Origin: Lepidonotus clava
Taxonomy: Eukaryota > Annelida > Polychaeta > Phyllodocida > Polynoidae
Length of the DNA stretch: 64,000 bases
NCBI GenBank assembly: GCA_936440205.1
Contig: OW387134.1
Location: 18,764,908 to 18,828,907, forward strand
Direction of reading: 5' to 3'
Position numbers and translations under genes: made by a program. Below, piece after piece: positions 48,340 through 61,316 of the stretch (the stretch's first letter is position 1; each line of letters starts with the position of its first letter). The notes below the pieces were generated by a model that made no database searches, was not told where the DNA came from, and saw nothing but the letters and a program-made list of their open reading frames with translations.

Positions 48340-48600
48340 TCGACGGTGACCTGCTCAGTGAGATTCTCACGTCAATGAGCTGCTCAATGTAATATGTTGG
48401 ATATACCTGAAGCCGGAGATGACCTGATGGAAACATTCAGGGTACTGAATTGCTCCTTGTACCTGGAGCCGCCGGTGACCTGCTGAGGGACACGCCCAGG
48501 GCACTGAACTGCTCAGTATACCTGGAGCCTGGAGCTGGCCATGACCTGCTAAGGGGAACGCTTTGGGCACTGAGCTGCTCGTCTGGTTAGCGTCACGCCA
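48340..48600. repeat. Degenerate 59-70-bp minisatellite
   Basis: Units start with TGARYTGCTC at 48376, 48446, 48505 and 48571, giving spacings of 70, 59 and 66 bp. Each full unit continues TACCTG-AGCC, then GACCTGMT and ends GGGCAC or GGGTAC. A partial unit precedes 48376. The minus strand stays open across most of it and shows a matching peptide repeat, but no domain is recognised. Confidence 0.7.
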
Positions 48601-49353
48601 GACAGGAGGCGCTGAGTCACTCCCCCAGTGCCCGGGGTGTCTGTTAACGTTCTGAAAAGGGATAATTTGCTGAATCGACTGCATGTCCGTCGAATAATGT
48701 AGGTGATCCGGTGCAATAGAAAAGCAGGGGTAGAAAAAAAGGAACATAGAGTGCGGGGCTTAAGCGTCAGACCCATGCCACTGCCATTTCCATACAATAG
48801 CTAGTTAAAGTTCTATAATACCTAGGATATCTGTTATAATATAAGGTCATGGTAGTACTTTATTTTCAACGTTGATTGTTCTATAGATTGGCAGCAAACT
48901 ATTTCAACTCAGGAATCGCTATGAATAGCCTAATATTACTTTTAACCACTGTCGACGTAATTCATCCTGATTAAGTTCATACCAATAAAAAGTGCAAAAT
49001 AGTGTAACATGTTTGATTTGGACAGTTAAACTATCAAAATCATTTTTACCCCACTTACGTTTTTGATAACGTCATATAAAATCTACAATTGACTACGTGT
49101 ACGTCTGCACATCGTGACAAGCCTGTAGAAAGCAGTTCCATCTGAGGTTTACAGGTCGGATGTCGGGAAGCAGTAAAGTAAAGTGGTGAGTATCGGTTTG
49201 TGATTAGTCCCGAATCAACTGCCAATCAGTTTCCCATTGAAAAGCAATTTGAAGCTAACTCCATTTCTGACTGATTGGACATCTGTCCCACTAGTGATCT
49301 CTCAACATCCCCGCCAAGGGCGAGCTGGCGTAGGATGTCTGACAGATAGTGGG

Positions 49354-49805
49354 AATAAGCCCATCCCAGTTTACACCAACATTAAGGTTTACCGTGAGAT
49401 ATTTTCAAAATTGCTTCCATGCTTATACCCTGAAGAGAGATGCACAATACAAAATTAACTAAAGCAATTTAGCTGACATATTGCTCCTAAAATTTCTAAA
49501 ATATGACATTACATTTTGTACTTTTCCCCATAGGAAACAATGGTAAAGTCTGTCAGTCCAACCTATAATGTCCAACCCTATTTTGCCCTTAAATACAGTG
49601 TTTTGATTGGCTGGCAAACCTACAAAACTGTCAATTGATCAAATTTAAGACATGATAATGTTTTAGCAGTACTTGGGGATATAGAAAAACTAAATTCTTG
49701 CTTATTTAAGTTATCCCAAGTCTTGAATACTAGGATGGCATTTATGTCCATTTTGTCCAACCCTTATCCAACCCCAGGATATACCCAAAGTGGGATGGGC
49801 TTATT
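49354..49805. mobile_element. 452-bp MITE-like element
   Basis: A perfect 15-bp inverted repeat bounds the block: AATAAGCCCATCCCA at 49354-49368 and its complement at 49791-49805. A TGTCCAACC word recurs on the + strand inside (near 49570 and 49755). There is no open frame of note and no clear target duplication. A perfect 15-bp inverted pair this close is unlikely by chance, but the family is not assigned. Confidence 0.5.
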
Positions 49806-49809
49806 ATGG

Positions 49810-52800
49810 CTTGCTCGTTGGGAGCTTTCATGAAAATCTCCCATAGTGAGGGGGGCATTTCAGTATCACAATACTACAATAATGTCTGCATGAAATGCTT
49901 AGCTCTGTATATTATTACCGAGACGATTATGAGACTCCTAAAAGTTTATGTTCGTCTTTTTTGTTTAGTAATATTTCTGCCTTTACTTATCAGCTTATAA
50001 CGGGCATTGGCTCTATACCACAGTTAGCAATTAATGGATTGCATATCTTGGAACAACACAAATTAAATCCGCTTCGTAGATAATGTATAGGGTGAGATTT
50101 CACCATGTTTTGTCAGCCAATTCCGGCCTTCTGCTGGAATTTACTAAGTCAGTGAAGGCAATCCTTATGGATGGTAGTAACGGATTCATGGTATGAGACT
50201 TAAACCAGCAAAGATACTAAACCTAGTTCAATATTGAATCAATATCTGGTAGAATTGACATTTTAAATTGGTTCAAAATGACAGTTTTTCAAGTAGGCAA
50301 ACTTTATAATGATTCAATTCCATTATTCCGTTAATGTATTCGGTACTTCAATGGTTTCATCTGATTGGATCTTCCTTTCCACGAGCAACACAGGAAAAAT
50401 AGATAAAACGTATAAGATAGATGTAACAAAAATTGAAAAGTAGAATGTCATTTTCCAATTCTATGAATTTTTCTTACCAGCCCAAATCGTAACTAAACCT
50501 TCATTAGTTAATGTCAAATTTATGGCCATTTATAAGTATATTCTCCGCCAAATCCTCATCTAGATAGAGAGGTCATATTGACGTCAGGTGGTCTTATAAT
50601 GTATGGAAAGTGATACATAGGAACTCTAACAGTTTTACCTGTATATCATTGTGTTTCAAGGGGGAAAAGGGTGTTTTGACTTGTCCTATTTCAATACGTA
50701 CAAAATTACAAGTAATATGTACATACCCTTTGAGAGCGTCTGAATTAAGTGACTTTATGTGTTTTTTTTATTATGCACATAGAATGTACATGCAATAAAG
50801 ACATAACTATGATAACACTATAACAAAGTCATAATCATCATGACTTCGTAGCATCTTTATCCTGAAATACTCAACGTATTAACATATTTGGGAGGCAGTG
50901 CCATCTGAGAGTATATTAAAAGGTATTGATTTCTGATTGATTATCAGGCATGCATACAACACTAGCTAAAGGGCATTGGGTCAACATGGATATCTTCCCA
51001 ATGTTATCATTCAGATGTGTTTGTTTCTTAACGAGAAGGTCTATGGAAAGGTCGAGAGGTGAACTGCATTGGGATGGGTTGGACATTATATTAATCTCGA
51101 TACAGTATAGGTCTGAAATTGATTTCCTTATGCCTTACACAATCCGTTTTCAGTCAGACCAGGTATATGTTGATCATTTATAGGTGCAGTGACGTTATTA
51201 AATTTGGTTTCTTTTTGTTAAATGGCATTTTGATTTTGCATGATAGGATTTTACCTGACATTTATAATAATAATGTCCCATGTTGCTGTTGTAAAACCTT
51301 TGGTAATTAGGTATACCTTTTGTTACATTTTAGTACAGGTTATCACAAAATACTTCGCAGAAAGTCAGCTTCAAGCTCCTGTCCGACTAGGTTCCGCCAA
51401 TGGTCTACTCTGTAGCCCGTGGAGGTAGAGGGCCATCCAGGACCCCCCGTGGTACAATCCCCATTCAGCCGGACAAGGACGAGGCGTGCAGGGCATCTGG
51501 TAATTAACAGATTAATCAAGAAGATTCACGTGGTTGTGTCAGTCGGGTCGTCCCTCTCAGGGCTCGACAAAGGCGGGGTCGTGGCTGGAATAAGGCCGTG
51601 GCCTTGCACACTCAGGGGGGTACTTGTTCTTCTAACGATCTCTCCTTGTCTGTTTGAAATATTGAAACAGTTTTTTCAGGTATGTTTTTTTTAAGTTTGT
51701 TTGTTTGCAATATCTATGGCGTAGCTGCCATGGCGCAAAAACGAAAGTGTGCGCACTCGAATATCAAAATATTACAAAATTATACCATAAATACAACGCG
51801 GATAAAGGTATAATTGTATGCAAAATTTACGATAGTAAGCACCCAAGAAATTATTATGAGTACATTCAAATTTTGGGCTATCTAGTTCTCTGGTCTGAGT
51901 GTTGCAGGAATGGGAGGACATTCATTTGGCTTACGCCTTGCTCATTTATCTGTTGATTCTTTTTTTTTTAAACAATTTTATTATCCTGAGACGATACAAT
52001 AGGCTAACAGCCTGTTTTCATTGCCAACTCAGTAGCAGATAGTTTTTGTACAAACAATGTCAATACAAGAAATAATTGTTCACATCAATGAATAAACAAA
52101 AAGATAACCTAATTCTAATGTCTTTAATTACAATATTGATACATAGTCACAATGGTTGATGTTTTGTTTTTCTTTAATCTGTCATGATTTCCCTCTCAGT
52201 TTTGATTTTTCGGCGTATATCCTATTTTGCCAACAAAAAAAGGATTTCCCGGCGCGTGCCCCCCTCCACCCGTTCGTCCATTGAGTGAGCGCCCACTGAG
52301 CACTAAGCCTGGGCTTGACATACATCTGAACACACTTTCCTGAATGAGCTCCGCATTTGTAGTCACCAATCACTTTCATTGAAATGAGGCTCTGTCCCGA
52401 ATATGCCATAATTGGGAAACACTGTACCATGTATGTTGAAGTTCCCTCACTTGGAATAAGATAGGCCTATACTCTGAATTACAAGAAACAATGAAAACTC
52501 TCCTATATTTGTATGGTATATGCCTCCGTGACACATTGTGTGCTGAAGTCCTATAACCTTTAAGCATTCTGATCTAACAAGTTTACTATAACAAGTCACC
52601 CATAATTGGAAACCACAAAGCTATAGAGAAAAAGCTGTAAGGTAAATTCTGATTTTAATCTTTTAGAAGCATGCAGATCTGTTCTAATGACGGCGGGAAC
52701 ATCCGAAGCCTTTTTGTGCTAATTGCAATTGCAGTTCATCTTGGCCCCGTGGGTTAACCGATAGGACCCTAAAAACCAACACTTTCAACTAACCCTTGCA

Positions 52801-53220
52801 AGTATCCACGTTGATTAACCCCCAATTGTCCTCCCCTGTCTGTCCCGGCGCCTGGTTGAGTCTGTCACAGTTGGACATCGTCCTTCACATGACGCCCTCC
52901 GGCGCGTGGCCCTCAAAAAGTACCATCCTGTTACCGCTTAAAGAATGACCCACCCCCACCAGGAGAACCCCCGCTGGGCTCCCCCAATGTCCTTTTGGGG
53001 CATGTGCGCCCTCTCTGGGGCCCTTGAAGCAATGGGTTCCGGGTGAGTGGTCACGGAAGGGCCCTAGAGGGGCCGGGCCGATTGGGAGGCGATTGGCTTG
53101 CCTTGCAGGCGTCCTCCACGGCACAATAAGGTCATTGGCCCGAGGATTTCTCCTTACGGGGAGGACGTGTGGGGACTGGGGATGCCTGAGGGCCCCAGCT
53201 GCCGGGCATTAACGATAGAC
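49810..53220. other. Unannotated sequence
   Basis: AT-rich to about 51.3 kb, then mixed, then GC-rich from 52.7 kb. No gene, RNA or repeat could be supported. Confidence 0.4.
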
Positions 53221-53221
53221 A

Positions 53222-53350
53222 CCTCCCATACTTACCTGTACGGTTATGGGGTCTTTCACTCATCCTCCCATCCTTAAGCGCTAAACGCCTCCTATACTTG
53301 TATACGGTTATGGGGTGCTGGCTCATCCTCCCTTGGTCTCTACGACTTCC
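53222..53350. repeat. 66-bp tandem duplication spanning a splice-donor-like site
   Basis: CCTCCYATACTT begins at 53222 and 53288, and each copy continues with TACGGTTATGGGGT and CTCATCCTCCC. On the minus strand the left copy has a perfect donor, CAG followed by GTAAGTAT (GTAAGT complement at 53230-53235), whereas the other copy lacks it. A 295-bp minus-strand frame from an ATG at 53528-53530 runs open to this donor, about 98 codons, but shows no known domain. The two copies are read in different frames, so coding is doubtful. Confidence 0.55.
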
Positions 53351-53359
53351 GTCCTTGAG

Positions 53360-56120
53360 GATGAAAGCACCCCCGGCTGTTAGCAGGGCAAAATGTTTAT
53401 TGAAAGTATAATCTATTTCAACAATAACTTTTCGTCCACATATCAATTGTTCCTTAAAGCCTCGCTTACAAATCCTAAATCTGACAATTATACCCTGGGG
53501 TAAACATTTTCCCGTATAATCCAAATACATGAAATGTACTTTGGGGATTTTATCTCATGAGTTATAAATCGTTTTTCTTGTATTATCTTATATCTTAGTG
53601 ATAATTACCTCATTATTTTATTACATGTATACAACGCCTGTAATATACCACAAGAATAGGGTGTCTTTCAGGTATAACGGTTTCTTTGATTTTATTTTAT
53701 GAAACTGTTATGTAATAACTTGTTTCCCCTGTCATTGGACCACTGTTATAACAATGACCCTGTATACATTATAGCTTTTGGTGGCATGCTTTGATTTGAC
53801 TACAACTGGCTCAGGACGTCACGCCCGGAAATTGCTGTGCCTAACTGAAAATTACTAACTTGCCTGACTCAAGTCGATGAGCCGTAAACCGTAATGTTTA
53901 ATTTAGGTAACACGTCGTGCAAAGAGATATACGACGAGTTATGTTGGTGAGGCACTTCCAAAAGACAGAAATATGATAGGCGGAGGACACCTCTCTGGTC
54001 CCGCCTCGCTAAATCAGCGGCAGCCGGGCCGGGAAAGGGGTAAAAAGGTGAGAGGTGGACGCTGGACGTCTGCCGGTGTCTGATCAAATATTGATAATGA
54101 AGAAGAGCCCGCTGTGTAAATAGGGCCCGCGCCCCACCCCGCATTATACCCCGACCCCCTCTGCGTCCTTCTTCACTATTACTGGGCTACCTCAGGAAAA
54201 CCACACCGAAAGTGGAGGTGTGAGGATTCTAAGGGATGAAAGACGTCCAACACTTAGGTTAAACTGTAATAGTTGGATGGGAGTTGGCCGTAAAATTGTG
54301 TGTGTACTTGTTGACATGTATGATTGATTGGGGTATTTCTGTGTTCTTTTTGTGAAGGCAAAACATTAAAATCACAACAAATTATTGTTGGACCGTAGTG
54401 TGTGCAGAAGGCGCTGTCACAAAAGAAATGTATAATTTTATTGGGCTTTGAATTGTAAAAGTGAACTTCTCCAGACATGCCCCCAATCCTCACCACCATA
54501 AACCTAGTACCCCCCTCCCCACCTCCTCCTCGATGACCCCAACAATACGGACAGCCGACGGATGAGGGGTTAGACCGCACCTTTGGTGAGAAAACCCACA
54601 AAGGACCACACCCGGGGACCACACACTGAAGGCCTGCAACAGCTGAACAAGGGATGGAAATTACATTTAACGTCGTACACAGCACCCTAAACTGTTTTGT
54701 TAACCTTGATTGATGGCACGTCCCTTAGAACGTCCACGACATTATGAAAACGTTCGACAGGGTAAGATCTTTCGTATTCGGACTTAAGTGATATTGTTAT
54801 TTTATATAGAAAGTAGTTCCTCAAACAATAACGATACAGTTAAATTCGGCAAAACATTTACCGTTTATTTGAATGATTATACAACTATGAAATGCTCAAA
54901 TGAATTAAGGAAACCCGGTTAAGTACCTATGGTTTTGCAATTACATTGATGTATGTCTCGACGGCTGTATCCCCTTCGAAAACCAACAAATCGAATTTTA
55001 TGTTCGGACTGTGCTTAGACAAACACCCTAATGAGAGTTGCCACATACGTCTCTCAACCCCGAGACCACCCCATGCATGTATGGTAACAGTCTGCAGATG
55101 TGTTCACGCCTTCCCCTCCTTGAGTGGCTACACACTCGCCATGTGTTTTAGGGTGACCATCGATTGGCGGCTTGACCCCAAGCTGTACGGCACGCCAAGT
55201 GTTACCCGACAAATTCATCAGTAAAGATTCACTTTTTTGGGGGTTATTTTAGATATTTCATTTTAGACGAAATGCGTTCGGGAATTCTGTTTTCATTCAT
55301 GTTATTTTGCTTATGGGAGACATGAAACTAAGGGATGTGGTCAGGTAGTAAATTAGAGTTGTAATGTGCCGCACAAATACACGCACACCTATAGTGGTGC
55401 AACAGAACTCAGGAGTGTAAAGAACAATTATGGCTATTCATCGATCAACACACTCTATAGGTTATGTAGCTGGGAGTAGCATAAGCCATGCTCAGAGAGT
55501 AATATACTGGTGCCTAGCACAGGCATGAACCTAACAATACGGGATAATACGGAACTTGGTGGATGTTTTACTTTAATGGAATTTAGAGTTGCTCTATTGT
55601 TCTTAAAGCTGAACTACTTTATATAATGGCGGGAAGAGAGAGAGAGGGCAAAATCCATACACCCAAGAAGATCGAAGATGGTGGTATATATTAATTCTAC
55701 TACACTGTAATACAAAATCCATATCATAATAACTAAAGCTTCCCAAATATATAACTACGCCCTCGGACAGTTATCTGATAATAATGACCAACAATAGTTC
55801 TCTATTTCACAATACTTCCTCGTGTCCGACCTTAGGTACAAAAACAAAAAACATCTTGCATATTGGCTGCCGCATAATGAAATGATCCTGCTATAATCAT
55901 GCACATCAATATTTGCAATAAGAAGACAACTCTTAAAACTAAGAGGATTTAGTTGTTGAGAAAACTGTAGATGAGTTTATGTATTCTGTCGAACGATACG
56001 TGGATGAGGCATGGCCCGGCATACCCACGTGCACACCGGGGTGTTGGTCGGTCCATGGGGTTTTGTTTTGCCAACTGTGGGTGGGGCATGTAGAATTAAG
56101 CCGGGTCAGTAGTTGAATGC
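53360..56120. other. Unannotated sequence
   Basis: Nothing could be supported. The minus-strand frame at 54254-54685 (143 codons) matches no family I know. Confidence 0.4.
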
Positions 56121-56127
56121 AAACAAC

Positions 56128-56143
56128 ACCAGGGGGCGCGACC
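56128..56143 (+). promoter_or_regulatory. CTCF-type site, one mismatch
   Basis: AACACCAGGGGGCGCG carries ACACCAGGGGGCGC, which matches CCASYAGRKGGCRS except for the first base. It lies about 430 bp left of the 56.6 kb promoter candidate and points the opposite way to the 42.1 kb site. Confidence 0.4.
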
Positions 56144-56490
56144 TGAGTAGGTGGGGTCACCGGGGTGTTAGAACCACGTGTACACCTCCTCAGCTGTGAA
56201 GGGGGGCGGTATGGGGGTCTATGTTAGACCCACCTCTATGTCGGCGGGTGTAAGCACAATTTTACCTTCTGCAGTCGCATACTGAATATGTAAATTTATC
56301 AGTAAAGAACGTCCATCTACCTGCCTCATCCCCCAGCCTACCATTTGCGGAAGGATCACGGAGCTCATTGCATCTGCCTGCTAAATTGAACAGATTTCTA
56401 GTAACTGTGATGAATGCCTATTCATCAATTGTCAAGGTCAAAATATAAAAAGTAAGACGGCGCGACAGAGTAAAGTGTATTTTGTAACGA

Positions 56491-56870
56491 GCCCGAAAAG
56501 CCCGAAAAACCCGAAAGGCCCGAAAATTGTAAAAGCCCGAAACCCGAAATATGTAAACCGGAAGTGAAATGTAAACCGGAAGTGACGTCATTTTGTAACC
56601 ACGTGATCAGAAACAGCCAATCAGGGCTGACCACTAGTACTCCTTGTATCAACATGTGTCTTCTTCCTATGGTAACCGATAAGATGATCCAATACAGGCT
56701 AATTGACTAGAAAGTACAAGTAAAATAGCAAAAGTTAGAAGAAATAAGGCAAAACTTAGGACGGGGTCCCGAAGGCCCGAGAGACCGAAACAGGGCATGA
56801 AGGCCCGAAAACTGGCCCAGATGGAGTCCCGAAGATGGAGGACTGAACTGGCATGAGGGCCCGAAATAGG
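56491..56870. repeat. CCCGAAA motif array on both sides of a promoter
   Basis: CCCGAAA occurs six times between 56492 and 56549, starting at 56492, 56501, 56510, 56519, 56536 and 56543; the first four are exactly 9 bp apart. To the right, CCCGAA or CCCGAG recurs about five times between 56768 and 56870, mostly as GGCCCGAAA. Isolated copies follow near 57243 and 57290. The stretch between the two groups is the ETS/CRE promoter candidate. Confidence 0.75.
56558..56621. promoter_or_regulatory. Strong core promoter candidate (ETS, ETS-CRE, CACGTG, CCAAT)
   Basis: Two perfect ETS sites CCGGAAGTG (56558-56566 and 56576-56584) lie 18 bp apart. The second overlaps a perfect CRE TGACGTCA (56583-56590), giving the composite CGGAAGTGACGTCA known from housekeeping promoters. 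CACGTG (56600-56605) and an ideal NF-Y box GCCAATCAG (CCAAT 56617-56621) follow. CCAAT boxes usually lie upstream of ETS sites, which would favour leftward transcription, but bidirectional use is possible. GC-rich sequence extends right to about 57.25 kb. No first exon was recognised. Confidence 0.6.
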
Positions 56871-57299
56871 GAACGAAAACCCAGGGACCGGGGGTACGAA
56901 GGCGCGACCGGCTCGGCCCCACGCTACCAAACAATAGGCGACCGCTGGACGAGAACGAGGGTAGATCGTCCACAGTGGGCCCCGAAGAGAGTGCCGGCAC
57001 AAAGGAAACGGCCCGCACCCGTCCCTACCATTTTTCCTCCTCCGCAGTCCTCCGCCCGCTAGCAGAAGTGCCCGTACCCCGCGCCCGGTGGCTGGGGCCC
57101 CTCGGTCCAGCCCGGCCGAGACACCCCTCCCCTGTCGACGAATACCGATTTCCCAATCGACCCGCTCAAACCCCCTCGTGCACGAGGCACGACTCTAAAT
57201 CTCACATCTTGGCTCCTTGCTCGGACTCCCCGTCCGGCTGAGACCCGAAACAATCCCCATGTCCCTCTGTTGTAGGAATCGGAAACCCCGAACTACCGA

Positions 57300-60230
57300 G
57301 GAACGTCACATAACCAATGTCCAACAATGTATTGCTTTCTACGTTACAAATAATGTTGGAAATAACCGTTTCATATATAGAATATTAAAAATGATTTAGG
57401 GTCTATCTTCCTTCACATATCATCTTGCAAGCTTCATATATTCGTAGTTCGTTATTTTCCAAAATGTGCTGTCAAAGTCAGTTAGACTATTGTCTGACTT
57501 TCATGGGCGTTTACTTTTTCACGTGAGATTAAAGGTATACAGTTGTTAAAATGACTTGTGACATGCTTAGGCCTATACCATATATCATGTATGATCTTTA
57601 TCGCAGTTAACAATCTTTTTACACAAAATGTCGGTTTCATTTCAATAAAATGAAACGTTTACTTTAGGGCTCCACCCCTCTCTCTATGAAACTTCTCGGA
57701 TTCCCCCCTGCATGGTGGGCGTGCTGGCGGATTGTAAACCAAAATGACAGGCTAAACAGGTTTGAGAAGGCCGTTCGTACTCGGCGGATCAAAGCGGTTA
57801 TTTCGGGAGTACAGGTAAAGATCAGTGGTAGAGCATCCCTCTCCTGGATCTTTGACAAAACCGAAACGTCCCCCCACCCTAAGTGCTATTGATTGGCGCC
57901 GGGCGAACTTGGGTCTGATCGGACTCACCATGGAGGGCGAGCAGACGACTTTTAGCGCACGGCTCTCAGACGTGCCACGCGTCGGGAACGTGCACAGCTA
58001 AAGCGGGAAACCCACTTCACAATCAAACAATTCTATGATGTGCGATATTGCTTTCGACGGCCTCAAAGGCTGATATTTGAAAGCGTCAAATTACTCTTGA
58101 TTTAGTTTGGGGGTTATGTTTGTTTGGTTTGTCTTTTAAAGCCCAAATCATGGATTTAAATGATTTGTAGTACATGATTATGTTTAATATCGAAAGCCAT
58201 CTACAGGTTTGATCGTATAGTGCACCCCATTTAGACGATGCACTCTAAGAATTATGTCAAGATGTGGGGGTGTGCATGGGATTTTCTCATCATCCCCTAG
58301 TGCAAGGATCAGGCCTAAATCAACATCAAAGTTGATTGGTGGGACTTTAGAAGTTGGCCTGAAATAGTTAAAAAGATTGTGCCTGACGATATTCTGCTAA
58401 TTATAAATTGGCTTTGATGCGTGCTCTCATTAATTTCTGCACTGCCATTGCATGACATACCCCTATTTATAATATGCATTCAATTTGTAAAGGAAAAGAA
58501 CCATTTTGTATTGCTTTGAATAAGCTACAGGGCCTAGCAGCTGAATTCAGTCTGCTATCATGGTTTATATGCTATAATTTAAAACGAGCTTTAATAATAC
58601 ATAAGGATTTTATTCACTCTTTAAAACCCTAGGTTTATAGGATTATTTTAACAATAGAATGCAGCTCCCATAAATATGTACCAACCACCAATGTAACTCT
58701 TGAATACTGATATCTTCTCCACACCCCACATCACCCAAATGCTTTATCAACGCTGCCAGCTCCCACTGAAAAATGGAAAACTAATCTTTTCCGATTCATT
58801 GGCTCCGAGAGCTTCACGTTCTCACTTACAACGGATAAGATGAGTGATCGATGCACCTCCTAGTGGCGTCTGCGCTAATTAATTTCGGCACCGGAGTCAT
58901 CAAAGAGACAGCCGACAAAACACTGCATCCTTATAGCTTATGATGTGATTCATGAGACTTTTAAGTGAATGCAAATGATAAGCGGTGCGTGTTTGATAAG
59001 AAGACTGTGGACGTTTTCTTGAAAAAACTGGCGATACTATCATTATGTGTGCAGAGACAGATACCATATGTGTGCAGGGGAAGAGATGCCATATGAAGAG
59101 GCATATTGAAACTTAATGTGAGAGACTAGTACGTTATGTAAAATTGTTTGCTGAAAAATTAATCGAGAGAATGATTGGGTAAATTATATTAGCTGTTATT
59201 CATATCGTTTCCCCCCGAATAATTTCATAGTTTCCTTGCGACGATGATACGGTGACATAATCATAATTATGTATTAGGGTAGTCTGACAAACCCCATAAT
59301 TATAAGGCAGCCTACATTGAAAATCGCCTGTCGAACATTGTACTATATATATGTAGTCCAGTCTTTCGTATCAGACCACAACTGAACCAAGTGTAATTTA
59401 ACTTTAGGGCATGTGGTTACGTAGTCCTTATATCTACTCGGTTCATCAATAGGGCGAAAAATTGACTAACAAACGATACTGAAGGATCGACTTTGGAGAA
59501 TTTCTTTTTCCCATGGCCAATGACCTTTGTACCTCTATCATAGTACATGGTTACTACTAAATCGATACATGATAGGAAAAACACGGTAACCTCTTCTTTG
59601 AGTTGTCTTGGTTTTAACCACCTCCTGTGACATTGGTCGTAGGACACATTGGGCACTTTGGGAGAAGGTGCTGCCATCTTGTGCCTTGGGAAACTATTTT
59701 TGCCTCGAGCTTAATAGCCCCGAGAGTCACGCAACAGCGTAAACTTTCTTCATGCAAGGGCCTTGTCCTCACGGTTAAAAATCAAAATACCCTCTTTGCA
59801 GATTGAAACATGTTTCATTTCGCCGACTTTCTAAATTGTGATTGACATTTCAAATAAGATAGGTAACAATAATAAGAGAGAACACAAAGGAAAGTAACTT
59901 CAATAGACTTAGATTGCAATAGACTTAGATTACTATGTTGTTTTCCTTTACATTCTACATGTTATATGTTATACAAGTAGCATCGTTATGAAAAATTGTT
60001 AGAATCTTATTAACCCTCACTTATACTTTAAAAACAAAATGTACTAGTATTTGTAAAAGTGTTGAACAGCAAATTGTATCTGATAATTGTGTTGTCTATC
60101 ATGGGAAAGGCACATGCAAATTTTGGTGTTCTGTTAATGGCCAAACTTTCTTTTTATTTGAACGGAGGGATACCATAATAAATTTATATAGTGTTACCTG
60201 GGATTAATCCATTAAGATTCTCAAGCAACT
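57300..60230. other. Unannotated sequence
   Basis: No gene is supported. A CTCF-like sequence with two mismatches lies at 58853-58868 on the minus strand. The rest is AT-rich and unique. Confidence 0.4.
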
Positions 60231-60233
60231 TCT

Positions 60234-60310
60234 CATATATTATATATGAATAATATTATATGTATATATATATATATATAATTATATATATATATATGTG
60301 TGTGTGTGTG

Positions 60311-60359
<49 letters not shown>
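60234..60359. repeat. (AT)n/(TG)n microsatellite
   Basis: Two long AT arrays (about 60255-60296 and 60313-60358) surround a short TG array, with further AT-rich sequence to the left. AT arrays are self-complementary, so the tract could extrude as a cruciform. Confidence 0.9.
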
Positions 60360-60361
<2 letters not shown>

Positions 60362-61316
60362 GTGTTATGACTCCAAAGCTCTTATAGAATCTGATACCAA
60401 TCAAATAATTGTATATCTAGAGACAAATATGAAAGAAGCTTTCATTTATCCCATATCCTTTGGCCACTAGAAACCGCATGGATTATGTATTCATTCACCC
60501 AGTCACGAGTGTATGCATTACCTTTGGGAACAGAGTATACATACTGTGCTTGAAAAACAGCATAACAAACAAACCAGAAATCGACTGGCATAGAAAGCAT
60601 TTTTTTGCGGTAAGAAGCAGATTTAAGTTGACCAGTCATGCTGCCTATATAAATAGGTCATACTTTTTATCATTTGTTGGTCTTCTGTTTGTAGAAAATG
60701 ATTTTTCTTAGATAAGATTCGGTCGCCTTATACCAGGTTCTCACTATAGGATTACCTTGCGACAGTTCCTTGATTAAATAAGATGTTTTGAACTGCAGTT
60801 TATAGTGTACGAAATGGGAGTTCATCTGTTTACCGTGGACGGGTGGAGCTCAATTTTCCTTTGCCTTACCATTAAATTTTGTTATTGTAACGTTCGCCAA
60901 TAAACGGACTGACATTTCAAATGCTTCTTATTTGAGATTCTAGAACCCTAAAAAATACTTCTCTATTTTGTAATTGTATTACTTGGAAAGATTTTTGAAA
61001 CATATACTGCTAGTATTGTTTATAGACCGGACAGTAGGACGTGCCTTTCAAGCTGGTATTTCTTTAAAGAACAGATTAAAAACTAAAATTGTATCCATTT
61101 TTCATTACTTTAGATACTAGCGAATAAGAATGTAACAATTGATTTAGTAGGGGCCTTATAGAAATAACAAAACAAGTAAAGGGGCGTTTTGCACATTTTT
61201 TTTTATATCGAGTGGGCCCACGTTCCAACCAATTGAGCCAGTAAGATTCAACTACATAGTTTTACGTCATTAAATGTTAACTTACCATTATGATATAGTC
61301 CCAATGACTATCCTAA

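Noticed and set aside
57813-57840. ATCAGTGGTAGAGCAT resembling a tRNA D arm
   Set aside because: No box B, no T arm and no acceptor stem nearby; GATC/GAGC do not pair.
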